Source: Tomocerus qinae
Taxonomy: Eukaryota; Arthropoda; Collembola; Entomobryomorpha; Tomoceridae
Assembly (NCBI GenBank): GCA_020055645.1
Contig: JAECZT010000009.1
Span: 310,001 to 374,000 of the forward strand
Length of the DNA: 64,000 bases
Direction: 5' to 3'
Position 1 is the stretch's first letter, and each line of letters opens with the position of its first letter. A model generated the notes under the pieces. It saw nothing but the letters and a program-made list of their open reading frames with translations. It was not told where the DNA came from and made no database searches. The position numbers and the translations under genes are program-made. This document shows positions 44,529 to 57,544 of this stretch, piece by piece.

Positions 44529-47500
44529 AAAAGGAGTATTCAATTTATGCTACCTATCAGATACATTTAATATAGTATAGGCAACTCCATATACAATACA
44601 CAAATATCGTATTATGATGGTCAGCCACGGAATTAGACTATTATTAATAGGTTAACCGATTGAACGAGTCGAGTGACTGCGTTGAATATTGTGGGTATTA
44701 TCATATTATTACTATTTCAAATCAAACGAAGTGCCTGAGTGAGTGAGAGAGACAGGAGAAAGTCATTAGGCATTACTCATGTCAACTACTTCTAAATGGT
44801 CCTTGTCCTGCTGACAATCCTTAGAATTGGTGGTCCCCAGTTTAAATTTGCATCATATGCCGGATCTACCCTCAAATGAGCCAAAACTGAATCAGACAGG
44901 ATCTAAATATGATCAGACTCAATCTACTAATTGCAAGATACTCCATGTACATAAATGGCACGTATGTACTATATTATAGTTATGCATGTACTTTTGTAGT
45001 AAGGCTGGCTATTTAGCTACTTGATTTGATTCTGATATACACTGACCGTGAGCTGACTTATTTTTCTACTCGCATATTTTGTGAGCACGTATGTGTTGTA
45101 TGTAAACCGTGAAAGTAAATATAAATTATTATCAAAACAAGACCATCGTATATACAACATATACGTACAGACTTGTGTTGGATTCAGATCAGATATCCAT
45201 CACATGCATGATGCACTCCTACTTTAGTGTTTATTGTGGATCGTTATCTAAAAAACGGTCAATGTTTATTATTATTTGGACATTGAACAAATCTATTCAC
45301 GATTCACGACACTTGGCTTGGATTAGAATTCGATAAGATTTAATGGAATTATTTTACTTGTACATTATCATTTTACTTTTACTTGATTTTTCATTATTAT
45401 CAAAATTGGCATATTCGTAACTATGGATTGATTGAACCAAGTAGTATAATTGCTTTTATTTTCCCCCTTTTACGTTCTATCCAATCATATGACATTTTTA
45501 GTGTGAAGTATCACACAATTACTTTCCTATGCTTTCAAATCAAGCTTTCATTGTAGGCTGCGTTAAGGTGATTGTATATACGATTTGAGAACTCAGGAAG
45601 TTGAATCAAAAATAGCAAAGAGAGTTGCATGAAAAAGTTTGAAATGTAAACTGCCCTATACTTGACCCAAGGCGGGCTAAATTTCTATAGTGACGCTTGT
45701 TTTGCTTATAGACAGGTGGTGAAGGGACCTTTATATCGGTGGACAAACTCTGGGACAAAAATATGAATTTTTGTCCCAGCAGTCCCATCCCCATCTTAGA
45801 TTCCTTGCATGCCTATTTCACATATTAACAGGCGTCTATTGCTCAGTGCTGGAATTGGCGATGGTTAGGCACATTAGGCAGTGTGTGTTGTCAAGTGTTG
45901 CACTTTAAAAGGTAGCCCTGCTGCTACAGTATTTTTATTTTCCAAGTGTACAGGAAGAATACATGGTTAATGGTTGGATTTTGTGCTTTGTTGCAGAGTT
46001 TTTAAAGCGAACCTCGATAATTTAGACGTCTGTAAATTGCATTTTATCTTTACATGATTTTATTATTCCGAGGTTGTGGTGGCTCCCGACTCCCGGCTAA
46101 AAAAATAATTTTTTCGTGGAACTTCCTCAGTCAAATATATCCTAGGCTTTTCAGCTAATGGAGTCGTTGACTACTTATTTAGGGGCCTATTTCAGATTGA
46201 ACTTCCTCAAGAAATTCGCAGTGCTTATAATCTCTGAGGTTCACATGGGGTCAGGTCAATGAGTTTGGAGGAACTGAGAGTGAGACTGAGGATCATGAAC
46301 ATTAAGAAACTTCCCATTGCCCCGGAGCTGAGGCCGGAGTATGGACTCCGGTTAAAAATCTTTGATAACCAGTGACTAAAATGGCCGGCCGGTTGAAATG
46401 TAGATTAAGTAAATTAATAGTGCCGATTTCAGAATGAAATTCCTCATTTCACTCAGTCAAGCTGTATAGTGGATTATAATAATTTAGCACATGCCCCGCT
46501 GCCCAGTGAGGCAAGAGTTGTCCAGTGAGTGCGTGGAGTGGAGTATGGACGAGGACAAGTAGGGAACGAGAATTTCATTATTTATTTAATTATTTTTGAA
46601 AACAAATTACAGTTAAGCTATCAGAATTTCCACCTCTATACATTCATACTTTAGCAGTCAAGGACTTGAAATTGTCAAAAAACGAGGTTAAAGTCTCTTT
46701 TCATTGGTGGATGCATTTTGCCAAAGGGATTGCAGATTTCCTAGTCAGGAGTCTGAGTACCTTTTGCTCCACCGTGCTCTTTTTTCCCCTCAAATTTCAT
46801 TTGGCATAAGTTGGTACACGGAAGTATTACTATCAAGTACTACCATTTTATATAGTATGCTTTTGTGCCAATTTATTCTGAAAAGAAGGGGTGGGATTTT
46901 AAACAAAAAATACCTCGTAATTAGTTAGTAACTAAGGTGATTTTCTAAAAATTTGACTCCGACTCTTGATTCTTTATTACGAAGGGATAAGAATGGAATA
47001 CAGGAAATCTTGATTACAGATTTCCATGATTGAAATTGCTGCGTATTACATTGCAAGATTGCATTGTGAGTTAAATTTGTTGAAAATTTTACGTTAATCT
47101 CGATACATATGTATTAAGTACTTAAAATTAATTTGGCAACTAAATGACTATCAATTTGTATGGTAATTTCTATGATCATTCAGGAAAATGAGTTCCTAAC
47201 TGAATTTGGATTGGTACCATGAGCTGGGACGATTCGTCCCAGAGTTTGTCCTTATCATTTCAATGGTAATGTGGAGTCCTTTCCGCACCTGTGTATTTGC
47301 GATGAATGTATTGCTATAGAAATTTACCTCACCTTGACTTGACCGGATTTTGTCCCTTTTGTCATGAATATCCGACAGATTGAAGCGATGGACTAACATG
47401 AGACAGAGCATTGAGCTTTTCTCTATGCCAACGCTGGTGTAGTCAATTTGCCCTGCGAATTTCCACTGTGTAATAAAATTACTTATATCACAGTACAGTA

Positions 47501-47687
47501 ATTCGATCCCATAGTTATGGATTACTGTCACAAGAGATCTAGCAGTGCAATACGACAATATTCAAAATAACTCTACATGAGTGCAAATGTGCACCAAGTG
47601 TTGTCATTGGCCAAGTCAGCCTTTTTCTGCAACCTTTTTGATTGAAGTCTAGCTGGGTGCATTCAGTCCACGGGCTGGGAGAAGCCC
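44529..47687. other. 3.1 kb stretch without recognised genes
   Basis: No domain, RNA gene or long repeat was recognised. A partial relative of the 29.65-31.17 kb TIR element lies near 45390-45490. A GGGACAAA...TTTGTCCC hairpin is present near 45750-45780 and a GGACGATTCGTCC palindrome near 47227. Confidence 0.45.
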
Positions 47688-47981
47688 GTGGTCATGGATG
47701 CAGCCACTGATCGCCTCGGTTTTATCTTATTCAAACTGGTGGCAGAAGGAGAGAAAAACAAAACACATCCTCTGACTTCACCAAAAGTGGTAGGAGCTAC
47801 ATTTATGAAGATTCTGCTGATTACTGTTGCTGTTGGCTCCCTGTGCTACATAACCCATCCAAAATTACGGAACTTGGGTGTAAATGCTTTTGTTATTTTG
47901 AGTATATTGCACTGCTGTCTTGTGTTTGCATCCTCAGTTAGTTTGTCGGTTAGTAGGACTATGGGTTTCGGCTACTATTAA
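47688..47981 (+). CDS. Small open frame with two hydrophobic segments, doubtful
   Basis: A 97-codon frame in a slightly GC-richer patch. The first codon given is GTG; the first ATG is at 47694. The product has two hydrophobic stretches (ILLITVAVGSLCYI and AFVILSILHCCLVFASSV) that could span membranes. No family is recognised, there is no partner exon, and chance is a good alternative. Confidence 0.2.
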   Translation: MVMDAATDRLGFILFKLVAEGEKNKTHPLTSPKVVGATFMKILLITVAVGSLCYITHPKLRNLGVNAFVILSILHCCLVFASSVSLSVSRTMGFGYY

Positions 47982-48470
47982 GAGCATATTTTTATTCGAA
48001 TTTAGAAATATTTCAAAACTTCGAATTTCGAAATAATAAAGGGACAGCCACCGTAATCACAACGTCTATTTAACACATTTAATTTTGGCAAAATCGAAAC
48101 TGCCAATACCGTCTCTCCAGAATAATGTTAATCTTGAAAGGCAGTGTGTGTGCTTCCATTGACATGACTAGGTTTTTACTTCGCATGTGAAAATGAGGAA
48201 ATTACTATTAAGTATGAAAGGCCCTCGGACCAGAACAAGAAAATGACTTGAAAATGACAAAGTGAATCTAATTCACTGGCAAAAAAAACGCCATGGGGCA
48301 GGTGGCTCGTAAAGAAGCCTTGACCTAAGGTCCCCTTTTGTCCCCGAAAATAATAAAAACATAAGTATAATAAGGCTATTACTTAAATTAACTAAATGTA
48401 GAATTAAAATACGGAATATAAAAACCTGAACCCCGAAGCCATTGATTCAATGATAGACGTCCGAACAAAA

Positions 48471-48680
48471 CCGAAAGTAGTGAATCTTCTTTTAGTATTG
48501 AATTGTTAGTCTAATTTTGACAGGAAATGCCTCCTCAAAACCGGAAGTAGTAAATTTTCTTTTCAATTAGAATTATTTGTCTAATTTTAACAGGCCATGT
48601 CTTTTTAAAACCGGATGCAGTGAGTTTTCTTTTAGTAAAGAATCTTAGTCTAGATGTTTCCTCAACAACAGTCAGTTTAG
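48471..48680. repeat. 70-bp tandem repeat, three copies
   Basis: Starts at 48471, 48541 and 48611 with CCGRAAGTAGT / CCGGATGCAGT, followed by TTCTTTT, AATT and TCTAATTTTRACAGG blocks. Each unit contains a CCGGAAGTAG-type motif also seen in R units, probably by chance. Confidence 0.75.
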
Positions 48681-49430
48681 GAATAAGAATATTTTTGAGG
48701 AAATTCATTCTCATCAAACTACGGACGCCTCATAGTTAATTATACTAAGAGTATTATGTCGTTACCATAAAGCAAGCAACAAATACGAGAAAGCAACCTA
48801 TCTGATGTAAGCCCAAAGATTAAAATAACACGAGCAAATTAAAATGCGTAGAGCATACGCAGTGAAAGAGAAAACCGAGACAAGTGGCACGTGCCGCTGT
48901 CGGTTAAGGGTGACTCCACGTTTCAATAAAAATAGAAAAATTAAATACCATGAGTCCATTTCTACCGAAACGGTAACCATAATGTAGATTAAATTAATTA
49001 TGATTAAGGGGAAATTAAGATCAGAATTATAATTAAGCAATGGTTAAATCCAATTAAAATAGGAATTAACTTCTATTATTAAATTATAAAGACCATTGTT
49101 AAAAACCGAATATAATTAATTCCAAATAACATGTGAGTATATCTGATCACTGCTAATACACAGGTATAATTAATTACGATTAGAAAATACAGATCTAAAA
49201 TTAATAGCAATAATTAAGTATAATAAACCATGATGTAAAAGTATAATTAATTATAATTAATAAGTAACTACATCAGTACAATTATCATTAGGTATCGTTA
49301 AAATCATTAATTATGATGTGTATAATAATATATTTATATTAGTAAAAAGACTAAAACTATAAATTAAGTATTAGAAAATGTCAGTATAATTAATTGTATT
49401 TATTACGTAAATTGAAAACTAAAATTAAAA

Positions 49431-50457
49431 ACCTACGGCAAGCCGTAACAGAAGCTCGCCTGATCAAAGGGGACCGTGTACACATTTTTTGTTGGAACAA
49501 TATTAGAAATACATTTATTTTGATTAGTATTGATTAATAGATTAATGTTGACCATAAAAATCAACAGAAAATCAAAATAGATTAATATTGACTATCAAAA
49601 TCAACAGAAAATCAAAATAGATTAATATTGACTATTAAAATCAACAGAAAATCAAAATAGATTAATATTGACTATTAAAATCAACAGAAAATCAAAATAG
49701 ATTAATATTGACTATTAAAATCAACAGATAATCAAAATAGATTAATATTGACTATTAAAATCAACAGATAATCAAAATAGATTAATATTGACTATTGAAA
49801 TCAACATAAAATCAAAATAGATTAATATTGACTATTAAAATCAACATAAAATCAAAATAGATTGATATTGACTATTAAAATAAACAAAAAATCAAAATTG
49901 TCTAATATTGAGTATCAAAATAGACAAAAAATCAATGTTGATTAATATTGAGTATCAAAATCAAAAGAAAATCAAAATCGGTTAATATATACTATCATAA
50001 TGAAAAGCAATTCGAAAAATGTAAATTTGACTATCAATTTGCATATAAATGCGAAATAGATTTATTTCCGTCCTATAATAGGTACTTTCCGGTTTTATTT
50101 ACTTTATTATTAAATCTTAAATTTGGTCGAAGCGGCATTTAATATTTTGTACTATCCCGCTAACAATCCGTTGGAAGCACAATTGAACTTCTAATGTCCC
50201 TTTAATGCCATATTTTCATTTTGACTATCAAAATGAAGACAAAATGAGCGCGCGGCATCTCAGCAACCAATGGACCAATGTGGTGTATTTTCAATAGGCT
50301 TTGTCACAGGTCCGTAGGCAATGTTTTTGCCAAGTTTAGTTGAAATCCATCAATGTCTTCAAAAGTTATCGTGTAAACGGACGCACGGACACACGGACGC
50401 ACGGACGGACGGACGGACTGTGCGATTCTATAAGCTGCCTTATCAGGCGAGCTAAAA
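49431..50457 (+). mobile_element. HINE family A, copy 2
   Basis: Very close to 15085-16068: 5' hairpin ACGGCAAGCCGT, TAACAG, AGCTCGCCTGA, then about eleven 40-bp units (49540-49990), the conserved body, a longer ACGGACGG tract (about 50383-50417) and terminal TCAGGCGAGCT (50443-50453). It is inserted into TTAATTATAATTA-rich low-complexity DNA. The high identity of the copies suggests recent activity. Confidence 0.8.
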
Positions 50458-51055
50458 TAACCAATGAATGTAAGTATAATTAATTATGGTTAGTAAAAAA
50501 CGGTAAATTAATTATGCCTAGTAATTAAGTATAAGTTAATTGGGATGTGAAAGCATAATTAACTATAATTAGTAAATTAAAGAGTATGGCATAGTATAGT
50601 AATTACATGCAAAATAATTCCATTTTAAACTTAGAATCACTAGACGTTGTCTTAGAATTAAATTAAATTTAGAGTCACTAGACATTGCATTAGAATGAAA
50701 ATGTTCAGACACCCTTAAAAAACTAAATACGGAAGTAAGTCTTTCTAATCTATCTAATTAACCCTTTCAGGTGGGCAGGGGATTTAATTTTTTTAACGTT
50801 ACTATGGGTATCTTTAATAAATTATTTGAACTTATAATGGGCAACTAATACAAACGATCTCTACCCAAACCGTATGACATATTTAAATGTTAGGTTTCCC
50901 AAAGCGGGCGGTTTTTCCTGGATATTATAATCTAATCATGGTTGTCAAATGTCAGCTCTCAATCAAAATTAAATATTTTAGTGAATTGTAATATTTGAAA
51001 TTCTATTGATCATGAACAATATTATATTAATACAGTATATTAATGCAATTCACAT

Positions 51056-52217
51056 TTAGCTTAAAGCCAAAACCAAATTCGGAGAGTTGAAGAAATTATC
51101 TGTGTAAATTGTGTGATTATTATCAAAATATTTTTCTGTTAGTTCAATCACAATCGCTCCCCCATAGCCAAATTCTTGCGGGCATGCTCTTAAAGTTTCT
51201 TTTCCTTCGTATATTTTGCAGTCGAGTATAAATCCTGTCAGGACGTCAACTAATCGCCATACTTTAATTCCAAACCTTGATCGCTTAGATGGGATGTACT
51301 GGCGAAAATATAATCTTCCTTTAAACAAAATAAGGGACTCGTCTACGTTTAGATTCCTGAATGGCTTCAACAGACTCTGGAAATTTTCAGTGCATATGTT
51401 CCATATCGACCTAATTTTATATATGCGATCGTTATCTGGAGTTTGTCGATTATCGGAGAAATGTAGATATTTTAATATTTCAAAGTAGCGATCCGACGGC
51501 ATTATTTTTGGAACGATTGTCGTACCATGTAAATGATTTTTACTCCAGTAATGCTTTTGTTCCGGTTTCTGGTCATATCCCATAATCAGACGTATTGCTA
51601 TGAATTTCCAAAACTCTTGTTTGTCTAGTGGGTACCATTTTCGCATTCGTTTCGTTTGCCTTGCAGTGTTTCTGATAGTCTGTTCTGCGTATGAATTCGT
51701 TTCTTTAAGAATAAGTTCAACTGCCTCGTCAGGAAATACTTTTCTTAATGTTTTCAATTCATCAAATTCCGATGCATCAAATGTCCAGCCAGAGTTTTCA
51801 CCATCAAATTCTTCAAAATCATTTGAATGGCAGCCAGGCTCCCAATTCCAATGTATTAGGAAATTGTCCTCTTCGTTATTGTTATTTATATCGATTTCTG
51901 AATCCCTGAGTTGATCTGACAGATTTTCGTTGATCGTTGCAGAATCTGCAGATGTGAGCAATGATTTTAGTCAATCGCCATAAATATATTGATATAAAAT
52001 TGCCATTTTACGAATAATTTATAAAAGTAATCTTCATAAATGCTAATACCATACCAGAATGAGATTCGACGTCACTGTCATCAGTAAACTCATTTAATTC
52101 CCCGGCTGAGGAGTCAGTTGAAGAACGGCTAATTGTACCTTCATCAGCTATTGAACTTTCTGATTCTGACTCTGACTCACCTAACAGACGTGACTCAATA
52201 CGGCGTTTGTATGACAT
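51056..52217 (-). pseudogene. piggyBac transposase, two exons, C-terminally truncated
   Basis: Exon 1 (52055-52217) starts at an ATG and encodes a Ser/Glu/Asp-rich N-terminus. It ends at TCTG|GTATGG in phase 1 and joins in phase to exon 2 (acceptor CTGCAG, 51945). Exon 2 encodes the DDE_Tnp_1_7 domain with FWKFIAIRLIMGYDQKPEQK, LNVDESLILFKGRL (first catalytic Asp) and YTDNFFNSPNL (second catalytic Asp). The frame stops at 51056 after about 351 residues in total, against the usual ~550-600. The third catalytic Asp and the C-terminal Cys-rich domain are absent, so it should be inactive. Confidence 0.85.
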
Positions 52218-52314
52218 TTTTTATTAAAATTACTATTTAAAAATAAAGTATCACTGCCGAATCTTGTGAGGATGCTGAAATTAAATGATTTTCTACTACG
52301 AAATGCAATTTCAA

Positions 52315-52528
52315 TTTTCACTGGGAAGTTTATATCCCAGTCCGTAGGATGGATGAGACTTGTGGTGGGAAATAAAGTTCCCAACCCATAGTAACGAAAA
52401 TATTATTCTGGGAAGTATATTTCCCGTTCCGTCATAACGATATAACCTTTACGGGAAATATACTTCCCAGTCCGTTTCATGGCAACTTGTTTTGCTGGGA
52501 AATATATTTCCCGATCCAGCTCAAAGGG
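52315..52528. promoter_or_regulatory. Five GGGAARTATAYTTCCC-like palindromes at the piggyBac 5' end
   Basis: Palindromes occur near 52321, 52367, 52410, 52458 and 52498, at roughly 40-46 base spacing, most reading close to GGGAAATATACTTCCC and followed by a CAGTCCGT- or CGTTCCGT-like tail. They lie between the terminal repeat and the transposase start. A role as transposase or host-factor binding sites is inferred from position and symmetry. Confidence 0.6.
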
Positions 52529-52834
52529 TTGAAGGCTCAAGGCAAGGAAGGGACGAATTGTGACCGGAGTCACAAGTAAAGTATAACATGTACTAATATA
52601 ATAGGCTTATAAGTATAACTATATGTGCCGTTTCCAGCAACTTAGAACCTTAAGGTAAAAACTATGATATTGAGTAAAGAGGAATACAAGGCAACCACAT
52701 CAATCTAACCTCTCAGTATTTTAGACGTTTATGAAACTAATACTAACGTCCTACACATGATTGTCCGAAGTTTTTCCAACTACTTCCATTGAGTTGGAGA
52801 CCATTTCCAAGCACTTAGAAAACATTTCCAAACA

Positions 52835-54640
52835 GTCAAGTGGGTGTGTTTAGTGGGAGGAGCAACCACACCCACTTGGTAAATACAGTTGTATTTTACT
52901 ACCAATTTGGATTTTGAAGTTTCAAAACTAGCTGATTTCGAATAAATTGGACATTTTTACGAAATTTGAAAACTGGGTGGAGCGACTCCACCCATTTTCT
53001 AATATTTACACAATTAAGCTGTCAAATTCTATTTTGACGTTGTGGAACATGCTGATTTCGAATAAATTAGTCAATTTAACCAAATCTGAGAAGTGGGTGG
53101 GGCCAGCCTACCTATTTTCTAATATTTATACAATTAAGTTGTGAAATTTTATTTTAAGCTTTCGAAACATGAAAATTTCGAATAAATTAGTCATATTAAC
53201 GACACTTGAAAACTGGGTGGAGCGACTCCACCCATTTTCTAATATCTATACAATTAAGCTGTCAAATTCTAATTTGACGTTGTGGAACATGCTGATTTCG
53301 AATAAATTAGTCAATTAAACCAAATCTGAGAAGTGGGTGGGGCCAGCCTACCTATTTTCTAATATTTATACAATTAAGTTGTGAAATTTTATTTTAAGCT
53401 TTCGAAACATGGAAATTTCGAATAAATTGGACATCTTAACGAAATTTGAAAATTGGGTAGAGCGACTCCACCCATTTTCTAATATTTACACAATTAAGCT
53501 GTCAAATTCTATTTTGACGTTGTGAAACATGCTGATTTCGAATAAATTAGTCAATTAAACCAAATCTGAGAAGTGGGTGGGGCCAGCCTACCTATTTTCT
53601 AATATTTATACAATTAAGTTGTCAAATTTTATTTTAAGCCTTCGAAACATAGAAATTTCGAATAAATTAGTCATTTTAACGAAATTTGAAACTGGATGTG
53701 CCGACTCCACCCATTTTTTAATATCTATACAATTAAACTGTCAAATTCTATTTTGAGGTTGTGGAACATGCTGATTTCGAATAAATTAGAAAATTTAACC
53801 AAATCTGAGAAGTGTGTGGGGCCAGCCTATCTATTTTCTAATATTCATACACTTAAGTTATCAAATTTTATTTTCAGATTTCGAAACATGGCGACACTTC
53901 TCAGATTTGGTTAAAATGACTAATTTATTCGAAGGCAGCATGTTTCACAACGTCAAAATAGAATTTGACAGCTCAATTGTGTAGATATTAGAAAATGGGT
54001 GGAGTCACTCTACCCAGTTTTCAAGTGTCGTTAAAATGACTTATTTATTCGAAATTTCCATGTTTCAAAGGCTTAAAATAAAATTTGACATATTAATTGT
54101 ATAAATATCAGAAAATAGGCAGGCTGGCCAACCTACTTCTCAGATTTGGTTAAATTGACTAATTTATTCGAAATCAGCATGTTCCACAACGTCAAAATAG
54201 AATTTGACAGCTTAATTGCATAGATATTAGAAAATGGGTGGAGTCGCTCCACCCAGTTTTCAAGTGTCGTTAAAATGACTAATTTATTCGAAATTTCCAT
54301 GTTTCGAAAGCTTAAAATAAAATTTGACAACTTAATTGTATAAATATTAGAAAATAGGCAGGCTGGCCCCACCCACTTCTCAGATTTGGTTTAATTGACT
54401 AATTTATTCGAAATCAGCATGTTCCACAACGTCAAAATAGAATTTGACAGCTTAATTGTGTAAATATTAGAAAATGGGTGGAGTCGCTCCACCCAGTTTT
54501 CAAATTTCGTAAAAATGTTCAATTTATTCGAAATCAGCTAGTTTTGAAACTTCAAAATCCAAATTGGTAGTAAAATACAACTGTATTAACCAAGTGGGTG
54601 TGGTTGCTCCTCCCACTAAACACACCCACTTGGGTGTGTT
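52835..54640. repeat. Palindromic satellite: tandem ~120/240-bp units in two inverted arms
   Basis: Forward arm 52900-53900 and inverted arm 53905-54560, with CACACCCACTTG...CAAGTGGGTGTG blocks at the outer edges (52840-52885 and 54590-54635). Units of about 120 bp alternate in two forms, one with GTGGGTGGGGCCAGCC and one with GGGTGGAGCGACTCCACCC (itself a hairpin), giving a 240-bp dimer period. Short open frames such as 53696-53914 only mirror the repeats. Confidence 0.85.
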
Positions 54641-54795
54641 TAGAAACCTTTCTAAGTGCTTGCAAATGGTTTACAAGTGTTTGGAAATGGTTCCAAAATT
54701 CAAAATGTTCGGAAATGATTTCCAAATGTTTGGAAATGATTTCCTAGTGTTTGGAAATGATTTTTATGTGGTTGGAAATGGTTTCTAAGCTGCAT
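54640..54795. repeat. Short tandem repeat with GTTTGGAAATGATTTCC
   Basis: Five to seven imperfect units of about 20-24 bases, each with a TTGGAAATGRTTTCC palindrome-like core. It abuts the outer edge of the palindromic satellite; a related block (TTTCCAA) lies near 52795-52830 on the other side. Confidence 0.65.
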
Positions 54796-55111
54796 ACGAA
54801 AGGTGATACTAATTTTCATAAAAGTTTGAATTGTCGGATGTTCTACAATGCTGGCCTTCGGTTACTTACTGAATTTATTTCTATTTTATTTTATGAAAGC
54901 ATAAAATAATTGTCTCAGTTTCAATGAATTTTTAAAAATAGTAGGAATTATTTTAAAATTATGAATTTTTTTTATTTTGTAGAGAAATTTCTGCTTTATT
55001 TTATAAAATAAAATACCAAATTTTTCAGTCATCACCTGAAAGCTTAAATTTGCTGAGGAGGCCACATATGTATGTACATGGAGTAGAATCTCCCACGAGT
55101 ATACTAGTGTG

Positions 55112-55540
55112 GCTGTGGGTGCTCCGCGTTGCGGGATGACACGCATTCGGCCGAACCGAATGGGTGCTGTCTCTGGGTACGGGGGTCCCCGCCGCTCACA
55201 AGTGTTGGAAATCCCTTTTTGGTGGGGATTTCCTGCGTGAATGGGACATTGCGAATTTGCTGTGTCTCTTTCGTGCGCAGCCGGAAACTGGGTCAGTACG
55301 GCCGGAGCTGACTTCCAAACGTGGGGTGGGTGGTTCTACCCCATATATTCTACTCTCTCACTCCCAATTAACTGTAGAGTTAGCTACCTAAATAAGGGTA
55401 TAAAAACGGATGTTTGCCATTGTAATGAGTTGAGTCTGATTTTGTCCTGTCTTACCTCTTGACCAATAAATACTAAGTTGCTTACAGTATCAGTTATTAG
55501 TACAACCTCTCATTGAGTAGCTTTCGCGAGTCGTACATTC
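55112..55540 (+). repeat. Possible solo LTR
   Basis: A GC-richer block beginning TGTGGCTGTGGG and ending CGAGTCGTACA, with a TATA box (GGTATAAAAACG near 55398) followed about 60 bases later by an AATAAA signal (near 55466), the arrangement expected of an LTR. No internal element sequence is next to it and no target duplication was found. Confidence 0.4.
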
Positions 55541-55591
55541 CCCCTAACCTTAGCTAAAAATACACATACAAATCATCATAGGGTTCACAAT

Positions 55592-57414
55592 ATTGCAATG
55601 TGACTGCCATAGGTTCTAATCACATTGCCCAATTGACTATGATCAGGGAACAAAAAAGGACCATTTTTGCCTTTTACCTTTTTTGCCTTTTTTGTAAAAA
55701 AGGTTGGAGTAAGATTTTAAAAAAGCAGTCCTTTTTTGCCTTTTTACCTTTTTTGATGTAGCAGAGTGCCCCATTTACTTCACTTTACATGTAAATAAGG
55801 TTAAAAAGGTAAAAAGGACTGCTTTTTTAGAAAAAGTAGTACTTTTTACCTTTTTTGTAAAAAAGGAGCACCTTTTTAGTTCCCTGACTATGATGCATTT
55901 GTACTAAGTCGCCAAGGAGATACCAAACAATTTTTAAGTTCATTCTTCCGGTTCCTACGGCTAAAGTTGAAACCGGATAGTTGGTTTCAAATTAATGCAC
56001 AGCCCGCAGAAGAATTCTCTACGCTGTCATATATGCCATGTTTTACAGAAGCTGCTAGTTTACGAGCAATCGGTGTCAATGGAAATTGAACCAGGATTTA
56101 ACTGCATACTATACTAGTGGTAAAACCGCACATTGCCATTCGGGCAATGCGCTGTCTGCTTTGCAGTTTCTCGCGGTATAAAAATTTAAAATATAGGCTT
56201 TCTAAACTTCTAAAATAAAGGACATAGGTATTTATTGCTATTAGATGTGTTAACAACACAGTTTTACTGCTTCTAGAAGTGCCAAAATAGGTTTTTACTG
56301 CTTTCAGTAGTGCACATATAAGTTTTTAATGCTTCTAGAAGTGTCAACATAGGGTTTTAGTGTTCCTAAATAGTGTCAACATAGGGTTTCATTGCTTTTA
56401 AAAGTGTTGACAAAGGCATTGTACCGCTTCTATTGTAATTATTTGGGAACTGGGAGTGGACACTCACACAGACATAAATAAGAACTTCCGGTAATTATAA
56501 TATAGTATAGATCTGTTCCGAAGCGTTCTATTTTTGAGTAAAGATCGGTATTAAGAGATTGAAAACATTTTTCATGATTCTGCGAGATGGATATGAGAAA
56601 TGACTTTAGATATTATACACATTTACAACATAAGGTCGTGCACTTTTTTTCAAAAAATTTAAACATTGGAGCAGTCTCGTTTATCATTTTTGATAGTAGT
56701 TTTTTATTTTCTAAGCAATCAAAATTTGAAGAAAGGCCCGGCATTTCAAAAACAACAAAATAGTTTCACCAACATGTAGTCTATATCTCACCGCCACTTC
56801 CCAATTAACATTCCATAGGGTTTCTACTGCTTTTAGAAGTAAAAACATTTATTTTTACCACTTGTGGTAATGTCAACATGGATTTACTACTTCTGGAAGT
56901 GTCAACATGGATTTACTACTTCCGGAAGTGTCAACATATGGATTAACTGCGTATAAGAATGCAAGCATAGGGTTTCTACTGCATATAAAATTACACGTTA
57001 AAAACCTGGAGAAATATAAGGGAAGAAGACAAGAAAAACTCGAAAACAAGATATAATTTAGATGCAGAGTATTAATTAAAGCTCGTAATTTTAAAACTTT
57101 CTTCAAAAAAATCTCTCGTGCATTTACTGCTAATTCACCTGTAAATGTCTTCAAAAAACATTTTAGAGAACAAAAATACAATAGTGGTTCAATTAACGCT
57201 TGAAGCAAAGATGGAAAATATTTTCGAAAACGGGAACGCCAGTCAATGCTTCCATTTAGTGTGGGAACACCTTTGCAATAGTACATGCAAAATAGTATTC
57301 GCTCACTAATTGTAACGACTCCAAGTTATTTTCTGAAAATCAAAATCCAGGTTAAATTGTCGTATCCATAGTAATTAAGCAAAAATTGAGACTATAAATT
57401 ATCCCGTTTTAACC
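55592..57414 (+). repeat. R unit, copy 4 (right two-thirds)
   Basis: Forward R-unit sequence starting inside the interior at ATTGCAATGTGACTGCC and running through the right arm (about 57000-57141) into the spacer, where it is interrupted at about 57414. It contains the A/T hairpin tracts (55640-55870) and the ~31-bp repeats (56190-56440). It continues as copy 5 after the inserted DNA. Confidence 0.8.
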
Positions 57415-57544
57415 ATTTATTTAAATCTCAAATATAATGTCATACTATTTCATTCTTCATAATACTATTTTTACTTTACTTTTCTGTTTTCGTTATTGAA
57501 TTATTTTTCTGTGTCTAAAGGCAATCTCAGGTTGAGACAGTAAT

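Larger units (their letters stand above)
50762..52528 (-). mobile_element. piggyBac element with truncated transposase
   Basis: The left end is CCCTTTCAGGTGGGC preceded by TTAA (50758-50761). The right end is the complement of CCCTTTGAGCTGGAT, followed by TTGA (52529-52532), a one-base decay of TTAA. A TTAA target and CCC-starting ends are diagnostic of piggyBac. The two-exon transposase on the minus strand is truncated. The right 200 bp, upstream of the gene, contain five palindromic GGGAA...TTCCC motifs. Confidence 0.8.

Noticed and set aside
47196..47558. 120-codon minus-strand frame
   Set aside because: No domain, no homologous partner in the window and no exon signals; chance is likely.
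55112..55540. Firm call of a Gypsy or Copia solo LTR
   Set aside because: The TATA and AATAAA spacing fits, but there is no target duplication and no internal sequence to name the family.
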